A stretch of 64,000 nt of DNA. Origin: Henricia sp. BOLD:AAB3569 (taxonomy: Eukaryota; Echinodermata; Asteroidea; Spinulosida; Echinasteridae). Below are positions 22,410 through 35,000 of this stretch, in pieces; the first letter of the stretch is position 1; each line of letters begins with the position of its first letter. Where the stretch lies: the NCBI GenBank assembly GCA_037783545.1, contig JBBELK010000487.1, positions 186,001 to 250,000 on the forward strand. The letters are read 5' to 3'. A program made the position numbers and the translations under genes. Below the pieces are notes generated by a model. The model was not told the origin of the DNA, searched no databases, and was given only the letters and a program-made list of their open reading frames with translations.

Positions 22410-23640
22410 TTATGTAATCTGCGCTCTTACATAAGGGATCAATACATAATATATTTGCCTTAAGCAGGGTTCACCCAAAGTGTTATATGAGTAGTGGTGC
22501 CACTACCCTTTGGCAATCAGCCACTACTCTTTCACATTCAGAGGTTCCAACAATATTCTTAGAGAATATTTCTTTCTGAGCTCTCAGACATTAAAATTGA
22601 TACAAAAAGGCAAAGAAACTGATAAATGTACAATAATCGAAGTGGAAACTCTCCAGAAATTCAATGTTTGTATCATGGCAGTATCACACTATGGATGGCA
22701 AAAGTGAACAGACAACAGACATGCATGTCATCTCGAATATATTTTACCACTATGCTTTAACAATTTTCTGGGGGAAACACTGCTTAAGGATTCTTAATTA
22801 TTACTTTTAATAAAACTATATACATGTATAAAAAATATCAGTGATCCTTGGCAAATTTTAAGTAGTTCATGCATTTACATATTCTTGTACCCACCTCCCA
22901 CCGCGGACGTCCCATTCTTCCTCTTTTGTTTGGACTGTTTTTTTTGCTTTCAGTGTACACTAATCCAAACGGCGGACCCCCTTGGCAATCTGAAATACTA
23001 CTTATCAACATTTTTCTGTCAGAATTCCAAGTATCAACATGGCCCTCAATTCCAAGTATCATACATGGCCCTCGGAAAACGCCCCCTCCCCCACCCCACA
23101 ATTTGTAGAACAGTGAAAATGTTGAGAACCTTGGACGCCCCCTAAATCAATTGAAAACAGAACAAAAACTTAAACTGTCATTGACTTTCTAAGATGTTCC
23201 AAATGTCCAACCTTGCTTTGGTAATTTCGTATAAAATAAGGGCGATTTAAAAGTGGTCTGACTTCTTTCGGATAAAAATCTCGTGTCTGAACGACGTGTT
23301 GACCAAGGGTCTGTTGTGGCAACCACAACGAGAAACAAGTTTGTGACAACATTACTGAATTAACCAGCTACGGTTGTCAGAAACCAAAGTCGATCGTTAT
23401 CTGAACCAGTGATTGTGTCAGAAACATGTGCCCTGCACATAGTCAATATTAATATCATGCTTTTTAAAAATAGTGGCTGAAACAGACTAATAAATAATTA
23501 CATAATGATAAAAAATATGTATACATGCATTTTCGCCAACTACCTTGCCTGCCAACTAAGAGCTGTAGGGCTGCTGCATTTAAAATATCTGTCCAAGACA
23601 TGACAGCAATAAACAAATAAACATTTTGTTCATATTAAAA
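22410..23640. other. Spacer, nothing recognised
   Basis: Only short chance ORFs are present, including a pair of overlapping ORFs at 22838-23145. I see no conserved motif and no repeat structure. Confidence 0.4.
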
Positions 23641-23643
23641 CAC

Positions 23644-23916
23644 AATCCAAGATTGCTTTTATCTCTCTGAGTCTGTATAAGATAAGTTTCACATCTTCCT
23701 TGTTGTGCACGCACACATTTTTAAAAACACCTTTAGTTGTAATTTTATTTAAAAGTACCATCTTGGAAAGAAAAAAACAGAATCCAAGATTGCTTGTATC
23801 TCTCTGAGTCTGTATAAGATAAGTTTCATCTTCCCTGTTGTGCGCGCACACATTTTTAAAAACACCTTCAGTTGTAATTTCATACAAAAGTACCATCTTG
23901 GAAAGAAATAAACTTA
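23644..23916. repeat. 137-bp tandem duplication (two diverged copies)
   Basis: The stretch from AATCCAAGATTGC at 23644 repeats from 23781 with scattered changes. Both copies end in AAAAGTACCATCTTGGAAAG. The two minus-strand ORF halves here are products of the duplication and not evidence of a gene. Confidence 0.85.
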
Positions 23917-24344
23917 TGTCATGTTTGTTACGGTTGCCATCAACACTTTGAGTAAGGATTTGTTTATGAACTCATCTAGTAAAATTTGTGGTCATTGGAA
24001 AAGACATAATGGCCCTTTAACATGCCATCTCGGAAAGCTTCCCCGAATTAACTTTATCTTGGTAGAAAAAGAAGATTTATTTGTGATGAAATATGCATTT
24101 GTTCACCTTGCTAAATGATGAAGACGTTGCAGTCTTGGTTTGCATTCATCAGCCTATGAGATAAACAGATATGATGAGAATGATGAGAATCATGTCAATA
24201 GCAGTTCTGCATATGATATTACAAGAACTGTAACACTGTTACAACTACAATACAAAAATGCAGCTTCCAGAACTCCTGCTTTAATATGCACCTACATTGC
24301 AATTTGAAAAAGAGTAATTTGCCACAGGGCATTCGCTATGGATG

Positions 24345-24470
24345 GTGTTTTTTGTCACCTAAATTTTTTCTCAGGGGTGCGGATTTTGTGGCACGAAAAG
24401 TGACAATCCCCACCTCTTAGGTGGGGTAGCCCGGGGAGGGGCGAACAATTGATAGGCGCAATATTTCGAT
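24345..24470. repeat. Solo relative of a module in the 4.4-kb element
   Basis: TTTTGTCACCTAAATTTTTTC, GTGACAATCCCCACCTC and GGTGGGGTAGCCCGGGG match phrases found within the large element (222-362 and about 8411-8450). The module therefore has a life of its own. Confidence 0.6.
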
Positions 24471-24772
24471 GATTATTTGGACTTTGACTGTTCAACTTGG
24501 GGGTAAAACGACTGAGAGATTAAGACTATATCCTGGGCTTAGTGATGTGGCAGGAACAAAACTGGGTTTATTACATGAAAACTGATACTCCATTAGCCCA
24601 TCCATGCTTATTATCCGAGATAAGGAAAATGCTGGATTAATCAAATGTGTGGTGAATGATGGCTGGTTTAAAGGAGCCCAGATTAAAAAGAAATTTACCA
24701 GGAGCAGCCAAAACCAACAGGATCTAATTTCATATTGCTACTTAACAGACAATTTTTTCATTAACCGAGCTA

Positions 24773-25054
24773 GATTGGTTCCCGATCCTATACAAGGATC
24801 GGTAGAGGGCGCTTCATTTTGATCTGTGATTGGTTGTCATTTGCGCGTGTGCATTGTGTGCTTTATAATTATAGATTGGGGAAGCCCTTTAGGCAATGTC
24901 AAACTAGGTTAGAAATGTCAAACTAGCGAAATGCAAAATAACACACTAGCGCAATGCAAAGTACCACGTGACCACGGGCAGGTTTCTGCCCGTCATGGCT
25001 ACCCTATACCGATCCTTGTTTTTTCGCAATAAGCTATAGGATCGGGAACCAATC
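24773..25054. mobile_element. 282-bp MITE with 20-bp ends
   Basis: GATTGGTTCCCGATCCTAT at the left is exactly mirrored at the right end. The inner sequence AAGGATCGGTA/TACCGATCCTT extends the arms. No target duplication is clear. It directly adjoins the retroposon tail starting near 25058. Confidence 0.8.
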
Positions 25055-25057
25055 TTT

Positions 25058-25256
25058 AACTCCGATCAGCAGACACTCTGGACCGTTTCAAAACCACTCT
25101 CAAATCCCATCTATTTCATCTAGCATACACCCACCCTCTGTAAAATAAATATTTTGTTTTGTAATGTACAGCGCATTGAGATTTCCTTCAGTTATGTTTT
25201 GCACTATATAAGATCGACTTATTATTATTATTCTTATTATTATTATTATTAACTGA
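25058..25256 (+). mobile_element. 3' end of a non-LTR retrotransposon (CR1/L2-like)
   Basis: Bases 25060-25143 encode the end of a reverse transcriptase-type polyprotein, with the recognisable DRFKTTLKSHLF and a TAA stop at 25141. The following 3' UTR has TACAGCGCATTGAGATTT and CACTATATAAG, then a (TTA)n tail to 25256. This ending is common in CR1/L2-type elements of marine invertebrates. The remainder of the element is absent, a typical 5' truncation. Confidence 0.8.
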
Positions 25257-25496
25257 GCATCAGGCTTTTTCATAGATATTGTTTTTAATAAGCATTGAAA
25301 AGCCAAACTCTGCTTTTAATAGTGATGCAACTATAGCCATCTCCATACTCACACTTAAGCAAAGCACAACTTGCCTACTACAGTAAGCACGCCTTTTAAG
25401 CTAATGCTTAAGCAGCCCTATAAAATTGGGCTCATACAGGTTGGCGATATGTAGTGAAATAGGAATGTAGTACATGTAAATATTATAAGCAACTAA

Positions 25497-26090
25497 AGCC
25501 CGCCGCACACGTGAGGTCGTTTGCTGAGCAAACGGTCATTCGTGGCCGTTTGCTCAGCACTTGGCTCACGTGTGCGGTGGCTATTTTGCTGCGTTTTTTG
25601 CCTCGCGAGGCCGTGAGCCAAAAATCTAACGTGTTTGATTTCTTTTGCCTCGCGTGGCCAAAATCTCACCGTGTGCGGGGGTGATGAGCCAAGTGCTGAG
25701 CTAAAATAAATGTAGCTGGCCAATTAAAACCACGCGCGCGATACGAAAACAGCGCGCGCACGCGAACCCCGCCAAGGTCACCACACTTTAGCAAAAGTTT
25801 GGTGACCTTGGCGGTGCCCGCGCTCGCGCTGTATTCATATCACGTGAATAGGGGACGGTTTTAATTGGCAAGCTACATTCATTTTAGCTCAGCACTTGGC
25901 TCAGCACCCCCGCACACGGTGAGATTTTGGCCACGCGAGGCAAAAGAAATCAAACACGTTAGATTTTTGGCTCACGGCCTCGCGAGGCAAAAAACGCAGC
26001 AAAATTTCACCGCACACGTGAGCCAAGTACTGAGCAAACGGCCACGAATGACCGTTTGCTCAGCAAACGACCTCACGTGTGCGGCGGGCT
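25497..26090. mobile_element. 594-bp foldback element, TAA target duplication, in MLH3 stop codon
   Basis: Two arms of about 240 bp, beginning AGCCCGCCGCACACGTGAGG, are near-perfect mirrors. A second hairpin (CCGCCAAGGTCACCA mirrored by TGGTGACCTTGGCGG) fills the centre. TAA flanks both sides (25494-25496 and 26091-26093), as expected of PIF/Harbinger elements. The right edge lies inside the MLH3 stop codon. The two similar ORFs on opposite strands are just the two arms. Single ends of related sequence occur at about 55432 and 58242. Confidence 0.88.
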
Positions 26091-29000
26091 TAAAGTACGA
26101 AAGACTGACTAACCTTGTCAAATTTCCTAGTGAGAAGTTTAAGGTCAAACAGGGGTACCAATGATGGCCTTCCATGGGCACACTGAAATGGCAGGTCACA
26201 CTGAGCAAGCTGACCAATCAGAGACAAGCATTCATGATGACTCAGTTGGTCGCCAAACTTGATTGCACCTGAGTAAAATAAAAATGACAATCTGTGCTGA
26301 TCTCATCAATATTATACTGATTATACTGGTGGATATCTGCCACCGGAAACAATCTAAAAGGGAACCGATTTCAAGAAACAAGATATTGAGCTGAAGTGGT
26401 GTGATGGTCTAGTGGATAGTGCATTAGACTTTTGGGGCGATATAAGTTCACGGTTCGAGGCCTGATTACTGCTATTGCACATTGCCTCTCTCCTCCCTCT
26501 AGTGTATAATGGAATACAAGCAAATTAATTAATTACTGACTGAGAACTCAACTAACTGCTGGTGGTAAACCTGCGATGGACTGGCATCCCATCTAGGGGG
26601 AGTAGCAATGCTCAGACTAGTCATTCTATGTCAGAAAACCAGGGATGAGCACCCAGGGGCGGATCCAGGATTTTGAAAAGGGGGGGAGCGTGAAATTTTT
26701 AAGCATGAAATGCTGAGGACAATGAAATAGCGAGCGCGTAGCGCGAAGCCCTGACGGCTTCTAGATGGATTCTAGATGCTCTGTGGTGCGATCTGAGGCA
26801 ATATTTTTATTAATTTTTTATTTTGCACCCCCCACGCCCCCCCGCCCCCCCTGGATCCGCCTCTGGCACCTGTCACATGAGCCAGTAAACACTTGAAGCA
26901 ACTGACTTACACTCTTGATTGAACAGAAGAAGGAGTTACACATTAATCAGATATACATTAAGAGATGTGACCCACAAAGAAGCTAGCACAAGCTTCTAAC
27001 ACATTTGGCATGCCTCAAAATTCATGTTCAAAAGGGCACGGCAATAATTGCCTTGCCTTTTCCCACATTTCAAGGGCATCACGGCAATTCTGTCAATTTA
27101 AAAAGGGCATCACGGCAGTTTGCTTGAACTTGGAGGGCACCACAGCAATCATTAATAGTACTTAGCTGGGGTTGCAGTCTGAGGGTCGTCTCTTTTATTA
27201 ATCTGCGTTGATCATGGGATATTGCTCCCACCTCATCGATAAATCGTCTAGATACTAATTGGACCTTTTGTTGACATTCGCAACGAAACGCAGTGCCTGC
27301 GGTCGCCATTTTGTGTGCTACGCAGGCGCAATGACCACGGTTATATCACGAATGTCATGCTAATGCTCGAGCATCTTCGTCTTTGGCCGTATTCCGCAAT
27401 CGACACGTAAGTGCATGTGTACTTCATCATAGTCGACCACGAGTACACGCACGTGCTGTACACCGAACCCATGACCGAACCGCAAACGGATACCAATGAA
27501 GCCCGCTCAACATATTACATGTACAATTTCGCACGGAAACCAGGGCGAAGTTCGATTGAGTGACTACTTTTTGTACACGTAGGCTACTGTGCGCGCTGTG
27601 TTAAAGTTCGGCGTGGTTTTACAAAAATTTCGTACAGTTTCGGTGCATTTTTAAACACCAATGGCAAGGCTAGTTTTGTCTCCGAAATGTGTCACTAAAA
27701 GTGGGAAATTTGACATTTTTATATGTGTGTTTCAATAAAGGGCACCGACGGCAGTTTAATCAAAAGGGCACAGCAATTTATTGCCATGAAATATTCATGA
27801 TTTTGAGGGCACCGCGGCAATGGCACAAGGCACCGACAGCAATTGTAATGTTGTCTCTCCTGAGATAGTGGCCACAAAAAATGACAGTACATGACTTGTA
27901 TGTGCACTGCAATGATGACAATTTTTTTAAAAAATGGTATTTTTCATTCAGTTGTTCAGTTGAAAACTGATGAGGACCTTGGCAATTTTTACCAAAAAGG
28001 TTCACTGTACAAACACGACATATAAGTTGATGCATGTTTGTTGCACCTATGTGACTCACCATGGCAGGCCTGTGAGTTGAGAATCTTGATCATAGTCCCT
28101 GGCAGGACAGCATTTGCACCTGAGGTCTTCTGTAATGTTTCCAGATGCTCAGAAAGTAGCGTCTGCAAAACAGCAATCAGGAATGTTCGCTGAAATTTCA
28201 GTTTATTTGGACTTTGACCAAAATTTAGCCCTTTGTAAGTCAGGTACTGCAAAGGGTATGTTTTGATAATTGATCGAGTGGATAGTCTTAAGAAATGTTA
28301 ACCTAAATCAGTTCCAATTAAGACTATGTGGTGTGACACTGATAATACATGGTGAATAGGCAATATCATCATATTTATAATGATTCTCACAATATGAACG
28401 GTTAGTGCTCCAGAAAAGGCTGTAAACAAATCAGGCAACTGATCCAGAACTTAGTATCAAGCTGTAAGCTAAGATTCATACAGTATGTGAATATACTGAC
28501 ACCTACTGGTACATTAGAATATCTGGCTTCGTACAGATAATCCATGAAATTAGATTACACTGGCATTTTGGATCTTGCACTGACCTATACGTGTGTACCT
28601 CTCAAGAAACTTTCTGGAAATTTCAAGTCTCGTTCAGGATCTGCACGATACAAACAAGTTAATCACATATCTGCCCAGTTCTGAATTCAGATCCACCCCT
28701 AAGAAACAAACATTCCCTAAAGATTGGGGGAGTGAATTCGAAACTGTACCTCAACCATCGAAGCCGCCACAGTCGGTCTTCCCCTCCTGAGCTCCCCCGC
28801 TTCCCTCTCAACGAGGCACGCCGGGAGTCTAGTTATCTCAACTCTACCTTCCTCCATCTCATCACCCCTGTCACCGTCTAAGATGCGATATGAGATACCC
28901 AGCACCTCCAACTTATCCCTGAAGGACTGGAGCAGACGCAGCTCTCTGTGGGACAGCGTCAGTTCAACTGATGGGATGACGTTGGAAGATTTGACTGATG

Positions 29001-32000
29001 ACTGCTCTGTGCTACATGTACTGTCTCCATCATCACTACCGGTGGTCGAGTCTTCAAATACATCTTATGGATAAAGAATGGTGAATGCATAGTTCCGAGA
29101 TTGCCCAGTTAACCCCGCCCCTTAGATATTGTTGCTATGTGCTCACAAGCCATCGCAAAAAAATGGCGACATGTACGTACAAAGCAACGGGACTCGGCAT
29201 GGAAAGCACCGATTCATTGGAGAAAACTCAAAGGTATTTATGTTTTAGGGTCGACAGTTACCGTAGCACACACTGAGCGAAGGGCTAGTAATGCAGGGAT
29301 GACATATATTTCATAAAAATGCGCTTTCCTACCTTTGAACAGCGAATCGCCCGACATTAAAACCAAAATTCACCCGGTCACTGGCGCATACAACATACAA
29401 ACTGTATGGGCAGAAAATCGCGTGATGATTGCATCACTTTGACCTATGTGGGCGCCCTCTGCTAGCTCTGTTGTGATTGGTCGCGGGTTTGGCTTGATTG
29501 ACAGGTCGGAACTATGCATAATGAGCACTTCCTATGATTTGTCTTTTGAAAATTACACTAGAAAAATGCACTTAAAGTGAATTTAAATGCTTACTAGTTG
29601 AATACCATTACAAAATGTGTACGTGGTTTGCAGTAGCACTATGTAAATATTTCTGTTGTATACTTATGTGTAGTTCTGAAAAGAACCGGTGAGTGAGAGC
29701 CACGCATATACAAAAGAGATATGGTCCTACCGCAAAAACATGTCGATTTCCACTATGCATAGTCGTACTTAGAATCTTTGCATTGCCAGCATTTTTAATC
29801 ACTTGATGACATTATTGTTTGGAAAAACTGAAGATTCAAATTCTTGAAGACTGAATATTCAATGCTCCAATTTTGCAAATCTTATCACGCACTCAGCAAA
29901 TCATCAAACACATGTTTACAAGTTCACCAACTGCTGTGCTGATGCATGCTCAGTTTAAAAAGTTACCATCTCCTTATTAGAGGTTCGGAACCAAGATTGG
30001 AACTCTACCCGCAAAAAAAGTATTGTATTTTTCTTGAATGCTTTTTCTATTCTCTTTTTCTTGAATGCCATTTCAACAAGCAGAGAGAAGTTTAGCAACT
30101 ATGTTTTGTTAGATGACAGTGCCACTGCATCTTGTGGTTAGATTAGCATGGACAAACTAACAAGTTTGAATAAATTCTACTTTTATAAACTACATTCATG
30201 GCTTCATCAATTATGTTACAAGTTGAAGATGGAATTTTTGTCACCATTCAGTTTCACTATGTACAGTACATGTATGAAAGGTCGCCAAACACTTGTTCGT
30301 CTGCGGTGGCCTAAAGAGGCCGAGTAGAAAACATCCACGGTTGTGATAATAATGCTGATAATGATAGAGTCTTATATAGTGTAGATATCCACCGCGGAAA
30401 ATGCTCAGGGCACTGGTAATATTTATAATCATCCCTGGTTTTTGGGCTCAATTATATCATTCCTTAAGCATTCTCAACTCTTTGGGGAGTATATTGCCCA
30501 GACTGCTGGATTATAAGTGCTCATGAGCTTATCACGCACATCACATTCACTGCCGTCGCAGGTACCCATTTACTCCAGGATGGAGAGAGACAATTTATGG
30601 CAAAGTGCCTTGCCCAAGAGCACATGTACATCGTACAAGCTGAACTTGAACCCACAACCTTCAGAAAGAACCAAAGTCTTGAGTACGAGAGGGTTCAACA
30701 TGTACCTGATATGAGTTGCTCCAGCCGAATCCTCTCATGTGCAGCATGCTGATCAATCAATAACAGCAGATTGGGATCAGTGGCATGGTTAATCTCATCA
30801 GTTCGCACCATGCAAGCAATGAACTTGTTGTCCACTTGGCCAAGCACCTGTTGGGAACAATTGCTAAACATCAGATTTGGAATCTGTTTTACAGCCATGC
30901 CATCAAATCTGGTACCAAATTAGGCAAGACATCAGAACAAAGGAATTTGTGCAAATTACAGAACCATATTTTATATACATAAATGTACCAAAAAAGAAAC
31001 ATTTTGTTGTTGTTTCTGTCAAAGTTCTTTTTTAACTTACAAGCAAGCCGTTGGCACAGGCCACAAAAAAATACCATGTGTGTGACACAACCCCCCCCCC
31101 CCCCCCCCCCCCACCCCCACCCCCACCTCTTTCCCTTCCCCCTCCCCTCCCCCACTGCAATGCAGGCCAGGATACATGGCCACATCAAGGGCACCATTCT
31201 CTACATGTACGTAATTAAGCTTGTAGCATATCAAGCCATTTTGCATGTAAAGCAGCAGTCAATTACTGAACATCAAAGAGGTATTAATTTTGGCCCTCTG
31301 TGAGCGAGTACGCCAACTTCGAAGGCTAGCCGAACACAGTCAATTGCAAATAATTTGGTCACTAGTAATACTATTGTCTTGCCTTCCTGGGTCCTATTTC
31401 ATAAAAGTTAAAAACATTCTTAAGTGGATTTAGGCACAATAAAATCAAATTTTTCCTATCTTTAAAAATGTGAGTTAAGAATGTTTATTTAGGAATGTTT
31501 CTAAGTGGGCTTTCAGTGATCTCCACTGGTCCAAATTTTGTCCGGGCACGCCGATGTCGCTCAGCGGTTTTAGCGATGGCGGCAGCACTACAGCACGTAC
31601 TCACCCAAACACACAACTACGAACGCACCCGGACGTACGTCGCAACACAGTGGTTGGCATGCAGCGCCCTCCGGGCGGCACAATGTTTTGTCCGGGCGGC
31701 AAATTTTTGTCCGGGCGCTAACGGTACCTCTGATGATTTTGTCCGGGCGGCGCGCCCGGACAAAACCGGTAGTGGAGATCACTGGGCTTTATGAAATAGG
31801 ACCCTGGAGTTTTTTGGGCTGTCTGCTGTGCATCACGCCACCATTCTCCAAAGTACGTCCGTACAATGTATTCAGCCTGACGTGCTGTCTTAACTTAGCT
31901 GTCTGCAGCCAGACCTGAAGACGGATTTCACATGCTGCTGCTACTACAAACCAGGGGTGGATTGCAATATAACCGTCTTAAGTTTGAGACACATCATACA

Positions 32001-35000
32001 TGTATGCCACAACTGAATGTATGCGTCTTAAACTTTGTGTCTTAAGACGCAAGTTATGACACAAATTTGTATTGCAAGACAAAATAACCTATGTCATCTT
32101 TTTGTCTTAAGATTTAAGACATCTTAACTTCCTTTATTGCTATCCACCCCCGTTTTATAATGTCACAGTTGTGACAAGTGTTACCCCATTTCCTGACAAC
32201 ATTGAAACACCCTAATAATGGCAACACTCTAAAGGTACCTTGATATCTTGAAACAGTGCTTTGCTGAATTTGTATGGGTGTACTGTGTTCTGAGCCCTGA
32301 TGGCATTCCGGGGCATGTGGTTGCACTGGGCATCGATGATGTCTGACTCAAGTGATGCAAACATCGGGTTTGTCCAATTGTCAAATAACTTGTCCATCCA
32401 GCTCTTGTCATCTGTGGAAGAAAATGAGCAAATGATGATTTCTAATTACAATATAGAGTTGAACACTGATATAACAAGGTCCGCACGGTGGGACTTGGCA
32501 AATTACCTTTTTATCACAGTATTCTCGTATTATCAGTCTTGAGAACAAAGAAAAACAAAGACTCGGGACCCAAACTTTTCCTTTTTATAAGCATTCCTTT
32601 GTATTGACAGCGCTCTTATTATTAGTGCCTGACTATACTCTTAAAATGTTTGTTGAATACAGTGGACTTGTGGATATTAAAGGTACACACCGGCCTACTG
32701 TTTACATGATTTAGTAATGTAGAAGCATTGACAATACTTTTTTGATGGTCGTTGTGAAAAAAAATCATCAAAATATCCCGTAATTTACTAAAGAAGTCAA
32801 AAGGTCAAAAGACGGGTTATATGCTTTACCAGCCGTTGCAACTACGCGCGAGACTTTGTCACAAACGATTCGCTCTTTTCCTACTCGGGATATCTCCAAT
32901 TTTCTGATCACGATCTCACTGGACAGCCCGGACGACCGATTATGAATTTCCGCTTTCTCTGGAGAAGTTAGCATCATGTTTTTTCTTCACGAACGTACAT
33001 GTACACCAACCAACCCGCCGTGTGTGCACTCAGGATATTTGCCGTGCTGTGCGGGGCGATCCACCGTAGTTTGCCATACTAGCACGCGCTCGCTGAGTCC
33101 CATTATCCGGACTCTCGAAACAAACATTTCTGTTCGAATTTTCATACTTATGTTTAACTTTGTTTCATACCTGTATAAATAGTCTCTCTTTTGTCAACTA
33201 CTTATAAATATTGTGGAAAAATCAGAGTTGAATTTGGTGCAGTTCTGCAGTAAGAAACTTTCATGCGACTGGACATGCGACTGGACACAAAACTAACTCG
33301 CAAGACCATGTGACTTTTCGGAACCAGAATCTGGTTCCGAAAAGTCACGTGACCTCTGTTTTTTGAAAATTGCTAAAAAACGGCAAAATTATGTGGGTTT
33401 TTTTTCAGGATATGTTCAGTTTATTTCGGAAGGGCATTTAGAATATGGTATGGGTCAATTTCGAGCCCAAAATAGCCCAACGAAGCCGGTGTGTACCTTT
33501 AAACAAGGTCCAAGAAGACATATTTTAAGTGCTTCGCACAGTAATGAAATGCAATATTTTCCATTTCTGGGAGAATCCTGCAGTTAAGCCTCTTAGCAAA
33601 CAAACCTGTGTGGGATCAGCTGACCTCTGGATCCCAGCATCTCAAAGACAGCCCCAGAAGTAAAGTGTTCTCCACTGCTAAACATTTTGTCCGGGTGCGC
33701 TGAGCAGCACCCTCACGCGGTGAAGACTGATCAACCCCCTGTTCACCGTGTGATGAGGGTGCTGTTAAATAAAAATGCATGCAACTCTCATAGCCGTTAT
33801 CGACCGCGGATTGGGTCGCCGATGCAATATATATGCGTGGTCAGTGAACGACAATGAAACCAGCGGCCAGGGAAACATGTTTGGCTACTCTACACCCAGT
33901 TTTGGAATGACTCGGCCGTACTCCTGAAGTGTTTTAGAGGGGAAAATTGATTATTTTTGTCCGGGCGGCCGAGTTTTTTCTCTGGGCGAAAAATTTGTGT
34001 CCGGGCGCTAACGGTACCTGTGATGATTTTGTCCGGGGGGGGGGGGGGGGGGGGGGGGGGCAGCGCCCCCAGAGTGGTGTACCCTGTAATGTATTGGCAC
34101 AGTAACAATGTGATATTGCTGCCTAATAAGATGGTCCCATGCAAAGGGTCCATACCTGTTAGTAGTTTGCTTGGAGATTCTCCTCTCCATTTGGAAGCTA
34201 TCTGGCCATCCTGCTGATCTGGGCGAAAAATTTGTGTCCGGGCGCTAACGGTACCTGTGATGATTTTGTCCGGGGGGGGGGGGGGGGGGGGGGAGGGGCA
34301 GCGCCCCCAGAGTGGTGTACCCTGTAATGTATTGGCACAGTAACAATGTGATATTGCTGCCTAATAAGATGGTCCCATGCAAAGGGTCCATACCTGTTAG
34401 TAGTTTGCTTGGAGATTCTCCTCTCCATTTGGAAGCTATCTGGCCATCCTGCTGATCAATATGATCCTCCACCATGTCAATGAGTGCCGAGTGGGAAGAC
34501 GGTGACAAGTCAGTAGTTCCCTTGGTTTCTGCTGCAGGCTGATCACCAGCCCTTGGTGATGTGCTCAGGAATGGCTGGGCACACAGTGAATGGACTCTGT
34601 GTAGGTGAGATTTCTTCCTTCCTAAAAATCACAATCAAAAAAGTGGAAAGGTATTGACAAATTTTAAATTAGCACTGGCAGCCTCATTACATGTTGAGCC
34701 ATTGTATTGTCTTTTCATTTGCAAATTTTATCACAAAAGAAGGCAGTGATATGAGACCCTCATTTTCGATGACAATTTGAAATTCCTCAATGGGCGAGGG
34801 AGGAGTGATGTCAGCCGGTGAAAAAATCCATTGTTTTTCACTGGGTGTGCGAACTGTGTGCATAGCAACCGATGAAAAAGATTAGCGTACTGAGTCCGCA
34901 CTTTAAACTTGCGGCCCATTCACTTCTAAGCGAATGATGCTGGGAACAAGATGATGCACAAGTGAGAGTTCCCCGATGTACGCCCTCACCCATATGCAAG

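Noticed and set aside
25493-26164. Two similar ORFs (76 and 99 codons) on opposite strands
   Set aside because: They are the two arms of the 594-bp foldback element, hence the similarity. They do not indicate a conserved gene.
33890-34508. MLH3 exon 4 continuing past 34394 into the GSNITLLL... reading frame
   Set aside because: A good GTATGG donor stands at 34393, the next exon joins in phase from it, and the extension runs into poly-G and is part of the duplicated block.
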